A stretch of 10,068 bases of DNA, from contig JAUVTH010000036.1 of the NCBI GenBank assembly GCA_030601615.1, positions 1-10,068 on the forward strand, written 5' to 3'. The notes below the pieces were generated by a model that ran no database searches, was not told the DNA's origin, and was given only the letters and a program-made list of their open reading frames with translations. Origin of the DNA: Gemmatimonadota bacterium. GTDB lineage: Bacteria > Gemmatimonadota > Gemmatimonadetes > Palauibacterales > Palauibacteraceae. Each line of letters begins with the position of its first letter. The stretch's first letter is position 1. Shown here piece by piece: positions 1 to 7,732 of the stretch. A program made the translations under genes and the position numbers.

Positions 1-1338
1 GCGTCTGGGCGTGTGGTCACGGAAATCGCGAATCCCGGCAAGCTGGGACAGGTATCGTGGAGCCCGGACGGGAGCCACGTGGCTTTCATATCGGCTGAGA
101 CGATCAACGACCCCAAGGAAGGCCGGCTGCTCGTGGCCGACGCGGAGACGGGGGCAATCACGGACCTCGTTCCGGGATTCGAGGGTCATTTTACGGTCGC
201 GCGCTGGCTCGACGCCAACACGATCCGCTATCTGGTCGATGTGGGCACCGAGACTGAAATCGGAGAGGTCAGGCGGGACGGCACGGGACGTCAGACGATC
301 GTCCCGTCGAGTGGAGCCGTGTTTACTTCGTTCAGTCTCTCCCGTGAGGGACGCGTCATGGCTCTCACCGGCGAGTCTGCGACACACCCGCCGGACCTGT
401 TCGTGTACGTGCGTGGCCAGAACGCCCCGGTTCGCGTCACCGACTCCAATCCCTGGCTAGCCGACATGAACCTGGCCCCGCAAGAGGTCGTTCGGTGGAC
501 GGCCAGGGACGGCTTGGAGATCGAGGGAATCCTGATCCGACCTCTGGACGAAGTCGAGGGCCGGTCGTACCCACTCATCGTCCACGTGCACGGAGGGCCG
601 GAGGCGCACAACCGAAACGGCTGGCTGACGTCATACTCCCGGCCGGGACAGGTTGCCGCCGCGCGAGGCATTGCGGTGCTTTATCCCAACTATCGCGCGA
701 GCACGGGCAGAGGGGTCGAGTTCAGCATGCTGGATCACGCGGACATGGGTGGCCGTGAGTTCGACGACATCGTGGACGGCGTCGACCATTTCATTGATGT
801 CGGCCTCGTCGACGCGGAGAAGGTCGGTGTCACGGGCGGTTCGTACGGGGGCTATGCCACAGCGTGGCTCTCGACGTACTACAGCGACCGTTTCGCTGCC
901 GGAGTCATGGCGGTGGGAATCAGCAACCAGATCTCCAAGGTCGGGACGAGCGACATCCCCGACGAGATGTTCCTCGTCCACAACCGGCTCCGGCCCTGGG
1001 ACGATTGGGAATTGTTCCTCGAGCGTAGCCCAGTCTACTGGGCGGACCGCTCGACTACCCCTCTCCTGATCATGCACGGCACGGAAGACAAGAGAGTAAA
1101 CCCGGGACAGTCGATGGAGATGTACCGGCATCTGAAGTTGCGAGGACGAGCGCCGGTTCGGCTGATTTTCTATCCGGGAGAGGGACATGGTAACCGCAAT
1201 GCCGCCGCCCGACTCGACTACAATCTCCGTAGCCTGCGGTGGCTCGAACACTATCTGATCGGGCCCGGCGGTGACATGCCGGACCGCGACCTGGACTACG
1301 ACGAAGAGGCTGGCACTCCCACGGCCATGCTGCCGTAG
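1..1338 (+). CDS. S9 family serine peptidase (prolyl oligopeptidase / acylaminoacyl-peptidase type), 5' partial
   Basis: Hydrolyses peptides through an alpha/beta-hydrolase serine active site. The frame is open to base 1, so the true start lies outside the window; the first in-window start-like codon is the GTG at 13, and residue numbers here count from it. Residues 1-150 resemble the last blades of a beta-propeller (GQVSWSPDGSHVAF is a typical blade strand). The catalytic domain runs from about residue 155 to 420: HGGP at 193-196, the nucleophile elbow GGSYGG with Ser277, the acid Asp359 in HGTEDKRV, and the base His392 in GEGHG. All three triad residues are present. S9 family members are usually 600-700 residues, so a few hundred N-terminal residues are missing. 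The tail after residue 415 is acidic and unconserved-looking. The next gene starts 69 bases downstream on the same strand. Exact specificity (dipeptidyl, acylaminoacyl or oligopeptidase) cannot be read from this part. Confidence 0.93.
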   Translation, partial: ASGRVVTEIANPGKLGQVSWSPDGSHVAFISAETINDPKEGRLLVADAETGAITDLVPGFEGHFTVARWLDANTIRYLVDVGTETEIGEVRRDGTGRQTIVPSSGAVFTSFSLSREGRVMALTGESATHPPDLFVYVRGQNAPVRVTDSNPWLADMNLAPQEVVRWTARDGLEIEGILIRPLDEVEGRSYPLIVHVHGGPEAHNRNGWLTSYSRPGQVAAARGIAVLYPNYRASTGRGVEFSMLDHADMGGREFDDIVDGVDHFIDVGLVDAEKVGVTGGSYGGYATAWLSTYYSDRFAAGVMAVGISNQISKVGTSDIPDEMFLVHNRLRPWDDWELFLERSPVYWADRSTTPLLIMHGTEDKRVNPGQSMEMYRHLKLRGRAPVRLIFYPGEGHGNRNAAARLDYNLRSLRWLEHYLIGPGGDMPDRDLDYDEEAGTPTAMLP

Positions 1339-1407
1339 ACATCTGGGAGCAGCCCCGCAGACCGCAGGGCGAACGTGCTGGCCTGAATTCTTCGGCTGGA
1401 GGCACGG

Positions 1408-3087
1408 ATGGCAGCGACGGAGGCTACTGACCGGACGGCTGAATTCGAGGATGAGGTGCGGCGGGAGCTGTCGCCCGACCTCGAAATCGTGCGTCGGCTG
1501 GGCGGAGGTCCTCTGTCGACGGTCTACCTGGCACGTGAGCCGGCGCTCCAGAGGCTCGTCGCGGTCAAGGTGCTCCATCGCCGCGCCACCCGGCGGGCCA
1601 AGGGCATGGCCCGATTCAGGAGGGAAGCCCGCGCGCTCGCGCGCGTTTCCCATCCCAACGTCGTTTCGATCTTCCGCGTAGGTGACCTGTCGTCCGAGAT
1701 TCCCTATCTGGTCATGCAGTACATCCGTGGCTCGGATCTCGCCGGACGGCTACTGGAGAAGGGTCGGCTCGAAGTGGAGGAGAGCTGCTCCGTTCTGGCC
1801 TCGGTGGGAGGGGCTCTCGCAGCCGTCCACGCACACGGAATCGTACATCGCGACGTGCGGCCGGAGAGCATCTTGTGTGAGCAGCCTGGCGACCGCGTTC
1901 TGCTGGCGGACTTTGGCCTGGCGGCGTTTCTCGCCACGGCGGACGAGGCTGCCGATCGGATTACGACGGCTGGCCACATCGTGACAGATCTCCGGTATTC
2001 GGCGCCAGAGTTCCTGGTTGGCGAGGAGCCGACTTCGGCCTCGGATGTCTACTCACTTGGCGTGCTCGCCTATCACCTTCTCACGGGAGATGGCCCGCAC
2101 GATGCGGCAACGGCGACCGCCCGCGTGCGAGCACACCTCCGGCAGAGTCCGGTCAGACTGAGGTCACGCGACGTTGAGGCCGCGGTTGCGTTGCAGGAGC
2201 TTCTCGACGCGTGCCTGGCCAAGGCCCCGGGGGACCGGCCCGCAAGCGGTGGGCTGGCCGAGGCCTTCGGAAAGCTGACGGCGGTGTCGGGCGTGCCTCG
2301 CGCCGACGACATTCCCGTGGCGGGCGTGCGCCCTCATTCGGTCGAGACACGCGCGGCAGGCAGACCCGGCCTGGTCCTGCGTTTGCTCGGAGGACTCGAC
2401 CTCGTCGGTGACACTGGAACGGCACGCACCGTCCTCAGGCAACCCAAGCGTGTGGCTCTATTGGCCTACCTCGCGGCAGGTCCCGAAGCTGGGTATCGAC
2501 GGCGAGACTCGCTCATCGGCCTGTTCTGGCCGGATTCGGACTCCGAGAGCGCCAGGCACTCGTTGCGTCAGGCCCTGTATGTCCTGCGGAAAGGAATCGG
2601 ATCGTCGGCGATCCGAACTCGGGGCGACGATGAGGTAGGACTCGATCCGGCTGCAATCGAGTCAGACGCTGCCCGGTTCCAGACGCTTGCCCGCGATGGG
2701 TTTGCGCTCGAGGCCATGCAGATCTACCGGGGGGACCTTCTTCCTGGATTCTACGTGGATGACGCCCCGGAATTCGAGCACTGGCTGGATGTGGAGCGAG
2801 TACGGCTTCGGAGGTTGGCTTCCGATCTGTCCTGGACGATGGCCGAAGCTGCCTGCCGGGACGGAGATGATACGGAAGCTGCGCGCCGGGCACGGAAGGC
2901 CGTGGAGTTGGACCCGTTTAATGAATCGAGCCTGCACAGACTGATCGAGTTGCTCGACGCGCAGGGGGATCGTGCCGGCGCCCTGACAGCGTTCGAACAC
3001 TTTGCGCACCGTCTATCCGAGGAATACGAAGCCGAGCCGTCACCCGAAACGCGGGCACTCGTGGACCGCGTGCGCTCGCGCCAATGA
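1408..3087 (+). CDS. Protein kinase-like domain fused to a SARP-type winged helix and BTAD domain (possible pseudokinase regulator)
   Basis: A 559-residue cytoplasmic regulator with no signal peptide or membrane span. ATG at 1408 has GGAGG at 1398-1402, five bases upstream. Residues 25-290 are a Hanks-type kinase fold: glycine loop LGGGPLSTVY (31-40), VAVK Lys54, helix-C Glu73, HRD 147-149, DFG 168-170, APE 199-201, Asp213, and Arg277 of the C-lobe. Several key positions deviate: the catalytic-loop Lys is Arg151, the metal-binding Asn is Ser154, the third loop glycine is Ser37, and the usual GT before the APE segment reads TD. Residues 321-415 match a SARP/OmpR-like winged helix (LLAYLA, GLFWPDSDSESARHSLRQALYVLRK), and 416-555 the helical BTAD repeat region (Asp420, GDLLPGF, HWLDVER, ALTAFEHF). 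The family is expected to bind DNA and activate transcription; the kinase half may sense a signal. The flanking peptidases are plausible but unproven targets. Architecture is confident; kinase activity is doubtful. Confidence 0.92.
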   Translation: MAATEATDRTAEFEDEVRRELSPDLEIVRRLGGGPLSTVYLAREPALQRLVAVKVLHRRATRRAKGMARFRREARALARVSHPNVVSIFRVGDLSSEIPYLVMQYIRGSDLAGRLLEKGRLEVEESCSVLASVGGALAAVHAHGIVHRDVRPESILCEQPGDRVLLADFGLAAFLATADEAADRITTAGHIVTDLRYSAPEFLVGEEPTSASDVYSLGVLAYHLLTGDGPHDAATATARVRAHLRQSPVRLRSRDVEAAVALQELLDACLAKAPGDRPASGGLAEAFGKLTAVSGVPRADDIPVAGVRPHSVETRAAGRPGLVLRLLGGLDLVGDTGTARTVLRQPKRVALLAYLAAGPEAGYRRRDSLIGLFWPDSDSESARHSLRQALYVLRKGIGSSAIRTRGDDEVGLDPAAIESDAARFQTLARDGFALEAMQIYRGDLLPGFYVDDAPEFEHWLDVERVRLRRLASDLSWTMAEAACRDGDDTEAARRARKAVELDPFNESSLHRLIELLDAQGDRAGALTAFEHFAHRLSEEYEAEPSPETRALVDRVRSRQ

Positions 3088-3093
3088 AGAGTG

Positions 3094-3099
3094 TATGAT
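3094..3099 (+). promoter_or_regulatory. Possible -10 box upstream of the M14 peptidase gene
   Basis: TATGAT matches the sigma-70 -10 consensus at five of six positions and lies just after the stop codon of the regulator gene, about 70 bases before the GTG start of the M14 gene. The hexamer 17 bases upstream (TGCGCT, 3071-3076) is a poor -35. This is a weak prediction based on one element only. Confidence 0.25.
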
Positions 3100-3108
3100 C
3101 CCGCTCGT

Positions 3109-3134
3109 CTCCAGGGTTCCGCCTGTACCTGGAG
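3109..3134 (+). repeat. Perfect 7-bp inverted repeat in the leader of the M14 gene
   Basis: CTCCAGG (3109-3115) and CCTGGAG (3128-3134) are perfect reverse complements separated by 12 bases. No T-run follows, so it is not a typical intrinsic terminator. It could be an operator for a dimeric regulator or a leader hairpin; it lies just downstream of the possible -10 box and 37 bases before the start codon. An arm of this length could also arise by chance. Confidence 0.35.
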
Positions 3135-3171
3135 CTGACTCGTTCCACCGTTCCTCGACGGGGGTAATCGC

Positions 3172-5724
3172 GTGAGACGAAGTGTCCTCTCTGCTGTCAC
3201 GATTTTATTCGTGACGACCGCCACGGCTCTGGCCCAGCAGGTACCTCTTGCCACTCCTATGCATGTCGAAGGCGTCACGTACGACCATGCGGTGCCGAGA
3301 CCGGACGTGGTGCTGGGGTACGTGGTGGGAACGCGCCACACGGAGCCCCACAGGGTCGTCGAGTATTTCTTCGCCATAGCACGTGCAAGCGATCGGGTTA
3401 CCGTCGCCGAGCACGGGCGGACCCACGAAGGCCGGCGCCTCATCCATGCGGTCATTACCTCTCCCCGGAATCACGACCGGCTGGAATCCATCCGCGATGC
3501 CAACCGTCGTATCTCTGACGATCCGGCCGGCGTAAGCCCGGCAGAGCTTGGGGCGATGCCCGCGATCGTGTTTCTCGGATACAGCGTTCACGGCAATGAA
3601 GCCAGCGGCACCGAGGCGGCGCTGCTCACCCTATACCATCTCGCCGCCGGCTCGGGGCCGGCCGTGGACGCGATCCTTGACAGCCTCGTCGTGGTGATCG
3701 ATCCGATGCTCAACCCTGACGGGCGAGATCGATTCGTCGACTGGGTGAATCGAAATCGGGGAGAAGTCCACACGACCGACTCGCAGGACAGGGAGCACCG
3801 GGAGCCGTGGCCGGGCGGTCGAACGAATCACTACTGGTTCGACCTCAACCGCGACTGGCTTCCGGCGAGGCAACCCGAGAGCCGCGCCCGCCTGCGGTTG
3901 TTCCACGAGTGGCGCCCCCAGCTCATGGCTGATTTCCACGAGATGGGGGGCGACGCGACATACTTCTTCCAACCAGGCGTACCGAGCCGCACCCACCCGA
4001 ACACTCCCGAGCGGAATCAGGAGATCACGAGGGAGATCGCAGCCTATCATGCCCGTGCGCTCGACCGGCTGGGGCAACTGTATTTCACGGAGGAGGTGTT
4101 CGACGACTTCTATTACGGCAAGGGAGCCAGCTATCCCGATGTAAACGGAGCGGTTGGCATCCTGTTCGAGCAGGCGTCCTCACGATCTCGCGAATCCGAG
4201 ACCGAGAACGGTCCACTCTCGTACGCAATCACCGTGCGGAACCAGTTCGCCACGTCTCTCTCCACCCTGGCTGCTGCTCGAGACCTTCGGGTGGATCTTC
4301 TGGAGATGCAGAGGGACTTCTACGCGAATGCGGAGCAATTCGCCGCTGACCGAGGCGTCGGAGCCTATGTCGTGGACCTGACCCGTGGGCGGTTGCGAGC
4401 TTTAGAGATGGCTCGTCTCCTCCAGTTGCACCGGGTACGCGTGTATGAGATTGCCGGCCCAGTTGCCGTCGGAGGCAGGGATCTCGGGCCGGGCGAAGCC
4501 CTCGTCGTGCCGGCCGATCAGCCGCAGGCGCGCCTGCTGGACGCAGCGTTGCGAAGTGAGACGAGCTTCCGGGATTCACTGTTCTATGACGTCTCCGCCT
4601 GGACGCTGCCTCACGCGTTCGACGTCGACGTCTACGAGATCGGGACAGGCGATCTTCCGATCGGCCAGGAACTCGCCCCGGTGCACCGGGGCGCCCCGGA
4701 TTCTATCTCGGCGCATCCGGACGCCGTGGCGATTCTGGTGGTCTGGGATGGCCTTGCCTCGGCGCGATTCCTCGGCCGCCTTCAGAAGCAGGGCCTGGCC
4801 GCCAGAATCATGACTCGCCCCTTCATGGCCCAGTCGCCCATGGGGCGGGACCCGTTTCCCGCCGGGACAGTCGTCATTCCGGTCCGCCAGCAGGGGTTGG
4901 GGCCGGATTCGGTATTCCATCTCGTGGGCCAGGCTGCGGCGCAGGCAGGCACACAGCTTCACGTAACCATCTCCGGGCTTACACCTGAGGGGCCAGACCT
5001 CGGGGGACGCAGCTCGGGGCTGTTGAGCCCGCCCCGGGTGGCCCTGCTGACTGGACGTGGAACCAGCTCCACCCGTACGGGCGAAGTATGGAGCTTCCTT
5101 TCGGAGGATCTGGGACTCGCCGTGTCCCTGCTCGATCTGGAGCGCCTGGAGAGCGCGGACCTGGGGAGATACGACGTTCTGGTGTTTGCGGGAGGAAGCA
5201 CTTCCGACTCGACACTGACCAGCCTGGACTCGTGGCTCCGCTCCGGCGGACGACTCGTAGCCCTGGGGAGCGCGGCCGACGACGTTGGGGCCGCAGGACT
5301 CCTTGAGCTGACCGAGCGTCCATTCGATCTCGATTCGCTGACCGCTGGCGTCTCCTGGAGGGAGCGCGGCGCCGCTCGCGGTGCGCACTCCGTGGGAGGG
5401 GCGATTCTGAAAGTCGAGCTGGATGCAACACACCCCCTCGCCTTCGGCATCGGGGAGACAGTGCCGACGTTTCGCACGAATGGCACCTTCTATGACGTGG
5501 GGTCGTCGACCGTCGCGGTGGGACAATACGCTGAGCATCCTCTCCTCAGTGGTTACATGTCGGACGCGCGCCTGGAATTGGCGGCCGGCAGCGTGGCCGT
5601 CGCCGTTACGCGCAAGGGGAAGGGAGCTGTCATCGTTGTGCTGGATGAACCCGTCTTCCGCGGATTCTGGCAGGGAAGCGCGCGGCTGCTCGCTAACGCC
5701 GTGTTCCTGGGAGGCAGCTTCTAG
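3172..5724 (+). CDS. Secreted M14 family zinc carboxypeptidase with C-terminal amidotransferase-like domain
   Basis: An 850-residue exported metallopeptidase expected to trim peptides outside the cytoplasm. The GTG start at 3172 has GGGGG at 3160-3164 as a modest ribosome site and is followed directly by a signal peptide: RR at 2-3, hydrophobic core 5-20, and likely cleavage after ALA (residue 21, before QQ). The M14 domain spans about 50-370. Zinc ligands are His140 and Glu143 (HGNE) and His256 (DFHEMG); the general-base Glu is Glu333 (ILFEQ). NPDGRDR (181-187) and DLNRDW (224-229) are the usual substrate-pocket segments, so the active site appears complete. Residues 620-710 (VALLTGRG, YDVLVFAGGS, WLRSGGRLVALG) resemble a class I glutamine amidotransferase-like fold, without an obvious catalytic Cys in that stretch. 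The protein is much longer than the roughly 300-residue minimal M14 enzyme. It lies 84 bases after the regulator gene and ends 14 bases before a convergent gene. Confidence 0.93.
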   Translation: MRRSVLSAVTILFVTTATALAQQVPLATPMHVEGVTYDHAVPRPDVVLGYVVGTRHTEPHRVVEYFFAIARASDRVTVAEHGRTHEGRRLIHAVITSPRNHDRLESIRDANRRISDDPAGVSPAELGAMPAIVFLGYSVHGNEASGTEAALLTLYHLAAGSGPAVDAILDSLVVVIDPMLNPDGRDRFVDWVNRNRGEVHTTDSQDREHREPWPGGRTNHYWFDLNRDWLPARQPESRARLRLFHEWRPQLMADFHEMGGDATYFFQPGVPSRTHPNTPERNQEITREIAAYHARALDRLGQLYFTEEVFDDFYYGKGASYPDVNGAVGILFEQASSRSRESETENGPLSYAITVRNQFATSLSTLAAARDLRVDLLEMQRDFYANAEQFAADRGVGAYVVDLTRGRLRALEMARLLQLHRVRVYEIAGPVAVGGRDLGPGEALVVPADQPQARLLDAALRSETSFRDSLFYDVSAWTLPHAFDVDVYEIGTGDLPIGQELAPVHRGAPDSISAHPDAVAILVVWDGLASARFLGRLQKQGLAARIMTRPFMAQSPMGRDPFPAGTVVIPVRQQGLGPDSVFHLVGQAAAQAGTQLHVTISGLTPEGPDLGGRSSGLLSPPRVALLTGRGTSSTRTGEVWSFLSEDLGLAVSLLDLERLESADLGRYDVLVFAGGSTSDSTLTSLDSWLRSGGRLVALGSAADDVGAAGLLELTERPFDLDSLTAGVSWRERGAARGAHSVGGAILKVELDATHPLAFGIGETVPTFRTNGTFYDVGSSTVAVGQYAEHPLLSGYMSDARLELAAGSVAVAVTRKGKGAVIVVLDEPVFRGFWQGSARLLANAVFLGGSF

Positions 5725-5738
5725 GAAACGGCGGCTTG

Positions 5739-6140
5739 CTATGCCTCGCGCCCGGACACGGTCTCGGAGAAGCCTCGAACGCGCAGCGCATAGCCGAACG
5801 CACCCACGACGAGCGACGTCCCGAGTAGAACGGAGGGCAAAGGTCCCACGTCAGACCTGTCCGCCAACATCAGCGCCGCGGCCATGATCACCGTCACGAA
5901 TACCAGAGCGACAGCGACGGAGTAGTGGCGTCCGGGAGCTATGCGCGTGATCAGCGAAGAGAACACATAACCGGAGACCAGGGCCGCATATGCCCCGACC
6001 AGCAGACGGAGGAAACCCAGCGATCCTCCGCTCGCAAGAGCCACAAGCAAGCCACAGAATCGATAGGCCAGCCAACCACCGCCGGCTGTGACAAGCACGA
6101 GAAGGAGCCAACGTAGCAGCCGTGCCTGCTTTGCCTTCAC
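5739..6140 (-). CDS. Small four-helix membrane protein of unknown function
   Basis: A 133-residue protein I do not recognise. It starts with GTG (6138-6140 on the complement) preceded, five bases away, by a strong GGGAGGG ribosome site (complement of 6146-6152), which supports it as a real gene. Four hydrophobic segments are visible at about residues 9-26, 40-64, 73-93 and 99-118. The N-terminus is basic (MKAKQARLLR) and the short loops carry scattered Arg, Asp and His. No enzyme motif or metal-binding cluster is seen. It converges on the M14 gene (14 bases apart, with no hairpin between) and is divergent from the phosphatase operon. It is likely an inner-membrane protein, and its role cannot be inferred from the context. 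Confidence 0.75.
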   Translation of the reverse strand: MKAKQARLLRWLLLVLVTAGGGWLAYRFCGLLVALASGGSLGFLRLLVGAYAALVSGYVFSSLITRIAPGRHYSVAVALVFVTVIMAAALMLADRSDVGPLPSVLLGTSLVVGAFGYALRVRGFSETVSGREA

Positions 6141-6381
6141 GCTGTCCCTCCCGGTTAGTTGCCTGCAACGCCGCGGTAGCGAGCCCGCCGAATAACATGG
6201 CAGGGTACTGCCTAGAATCGGGTCTGGGCCCTCATCCCGTCAAGTTGCGCCTTCCATGCTAACGGACCACCGGCACCCGCGAGGACGGCGATCATGCTTC
6301 TTGCGCCTCCCCCCTCGCATTGCGACCTTGACTGTGGCGATATTCCAGCCATCTCAACGCGTCGTCAGGAGTCCCTTGCCG
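6141..6381. other. Divergent intergenic region between the membrane protein and the phosphatase operon
   Basis: About 240 bases separate the two divergent starts, so promoters for both are expected here. On the + strand TTGACT (6328-6333) resembles a -35, but the best -10 at an 18-base spacing (TCTCAA, 6352-6357) is poor. On the - strand TTGACG (complement of 6238-6243) also resembles a -35, without a convincing -10. The phosphatase frame stays open back to an ATG at 6256, but the residues added are Arg-rich and unlike any signal peptide. No RNA gene or repeat is seen. Confidence 0.4.
6367..6371 (+). promoter_or_regulatory. Ribosome binding site that decides the phosphatase start
   Basis: AGGAG lies 10 bases before the GTG at 6382 and 4 bases before a TTG at 6376. 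The ATG at 6256 in the same frame has no comparable site. The placement also puts a short basic segment directly in front of the lipoprotein hydrophobic core. Confidence 0.5.
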
Positions 6382-7248
6382 GTGAGCTACCAACCTCTCC
6401 GAGGCAAGCTGTCTGCGGTCGCCCCGGCGGTCATGGCCGCCTTGGTCTATGGATGCGCGACCTCAGCACCGGCACTACCGAATCTGGACGCAACACTATG
6501 GGTCCAGACGGCCGCTGAGTACGAGGCGGTGAGCCGGTCGGTGTACGAATCTGCCATCCGTAGCCTACCCTCCGCGCTCAATGACGCTACTCGCACGGCA
6601 GCTCTCGAGCAGCAGGGCAGCTTCACCGACCTGCCGCCGGCCGTCATCGTAGATGTAGATGAGACCGTGCTGGACAATTCGCCATACCAGGCGCGACTGC
6701 TGATCGACGGACAGGTCTACGACAGCGCCTCCTGGGCGTCGTGGGTCGATGAGGCGAGCGCGGAAGCAGTGCCGGGGGCTCTCGGCTTCGCGACCGCAGC
6801 CACCAACCTCGGAATCACGGTGTTCTACCTGACGAATCGCCTTTCGTCTCAGGAGGAGGCGACGCGCAGGAACCTCGAGAGCCTAGGGTTCCCTGTGCGC
6901 GACGACATGGACGTGATCCTCACGCGAGGTGAGCGTCCGGAATGGACGGGAGCGAAGATTAGCCGCAGGCAGGCCGTGGCCGGCACACATCGTGTGCTGA
7001 TGATGGTGGGGGACGATTTAAACGATTTCCTGGACGTCGGTGGGCTTACGGTCAGCGAGCGCTCAGAAGTCACGGCCCTCTACGCTGACTACTGGGGAGA
7101 CCGATGGTGGATGCTCCCGGGCCCGACGTATGGCTCATGGGAGCGTGCGTTGTGGGACGCCGATTACGATCTCGATGCTGCCGAACGTATCGAGCGGAAG
7201 GTCGAGTACCTCGACCCTGAAACCAGAACCCAGAGGTTAGAGCAATGA
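6382..7248 (+). CDS. Acid phosphatase lipoprotein, HAD subfamily IIIB (class B / 5'-nucleotidase e(P4)-like)
   Basis: A predicted lipid-anchored phosphomonoesterase of 288 residues from GTG 6382; TTG 6376 or ATG 6256 would add 2 or 42 residues. The chosen start gives a lipoprotein signal: basic RGK, hydrophobic core, and lipobox LVYGC with Cys25 as the acylated residue. HAD motifs follow in order: motif I DVDET with nucleophile Asp91 and acid/base Asp93, motif II YLTNR with Thr151, motif III Lys192, and motif IV GDDLND with Asp211, Asp212 and Asp215. TVLDNSPYQ after motif I, WASWV and WWMLPGPTYGSWE near the C-terminus are typical of the e(P4)/acid phosphatase lipoprotein family, which dephosphorylates nucleotides such as NMN and other phosphate esters at the cell surface. 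The stop overlaps the start of the cytochrome gene (ATGA), so the two are probably translationally coupled. The anchoring membrane depends on the sorting rules of the organism. Confidence 0.9.
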   Translation: MSYQPLRGKLSAVAPAVMAALVYGCATSAPALPNLDATLWVQTAAEYEAVSRSVYESAIRSLPSALNDATRTAALEQQGSFTDLPPAVIVDVDETVLDNSPYQARLLIDGQVYDSASWASWVDEASAEAVPGALGFATAATNLGITVFYLTNRLSSQEEATRRNLESLGFPVRDDMDVILTRGERPEWTGAKISRRQAVAGTHRVLMMVGDDLNDFLDVGGLTVSERSEVTALYADYWGDRWWMLPGPTYGSWERALWDADYDLDAAERIERKVEYLDPETRTQRLEQ

Positions 7249-7715
7249 ATAAGACGATTGTGGGGCTGTTCCTGGTCCTACTGCTCAGCGCCTGCGGCGG
7301 TGGTGCCGACGAGGAAATGCCGGCGGTTGATCAGGAAGAGGCCCTTCGGGCGGCTCGTGCCGACTCGGTCGCCCAGGCCGCGGAGATGTATGACGCGGCG
7401 GTCTTCGACACGCTCACGTGGGAGAACGACAACGCTCGCTGGGAAAGAGGCGGGGTCGTCTGGTCGTTTACCTGTCAGAGATGTCATGGCGCCGACGGAA
7501 CGGGGCAGGGACCTGACGCCGTGACCTTCAACATCGAGGTACCGGACATGACGGCCGCCGACTGGCGTTACGCGGATGACATTCCCGCGACGCGCGAGTT
7601 TATCTTCGTGGGGCATGATTCCGAAATGCCCAGTCTGGGCTTGATCGGCCTGCCGTATTCCGATGTGGATGCTTCCACCCATTATATCCACGATCTACTG
7701 CGTTCAGGCGAGTAG
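7245..7715 (+). CDS. Monohaem cytochrome c lipoprotein
   Basis: A 156-residue exported electron carrier. ATG at 7245 overlaps the phosphatase stop; AGAGG at 7232-7236 is the ribosome site. The signal is a lipoprotein type: basic Lys3, hydrophobic core 5-14, and lipobox LLSAC with Cys17 as lipid anchor, followed by a Gly/acidic linker. Haem is bound covalently by CQRCH (Cys77, Cys80, His81) within CHGADGTGQGPDA, the usual class I cytochrome c sequence. Met128 in HDSEMPSLG is the probable distal axial ligand. The last 25 residues hold a short helix (ASTHYIHDLLRSGE) typical of the C-terminal helix of the fold. Size fits a single haem domain of about 90 residues plus a 55-residue N-terminal linker. 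The redox partner is not visible in the window. Confidence 0.9.
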   Translation: MNKTIVGLFLVLLLSACGGGADEEMPAVDQEEALRAARADSVAQAAEMYDAAVFDTLTWENDNARWERGGVVWSFTCQRCHGADGTGQGPDAVTFNIEVPDMTAADWRYADDIPATREFIFVGHDSEMPSLGLIGLPYSDVDASTHYIHDLLRSGE

Positions 7716-7732
7716 CACGGGACAGGTGGCCG

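Noticed and set aside
631..1653. Long open frame on the - strand across the S9 and regulator genes (340 codons)
   Set aside because: It is antisense to two confidently identified genes, has low-complexity Arg/Pro-rich translation and no recognisable domain; such shadow frames are common in GC-rich DNA.
4576..5538. Long - strand open frame across the M14 gene (320 codons)
   Set aside because: It is antisense to the C-terminal part of a clear peptidase gene, with no domain and no ribosome site evidence.
6256..6381. N-terminal extension of the phosphatase from the ATG at 6256
   Set aside because: It has no ribosome site and would put 42 Arg/Pro-rich residues in front of a well-formed lipoprotein signal.
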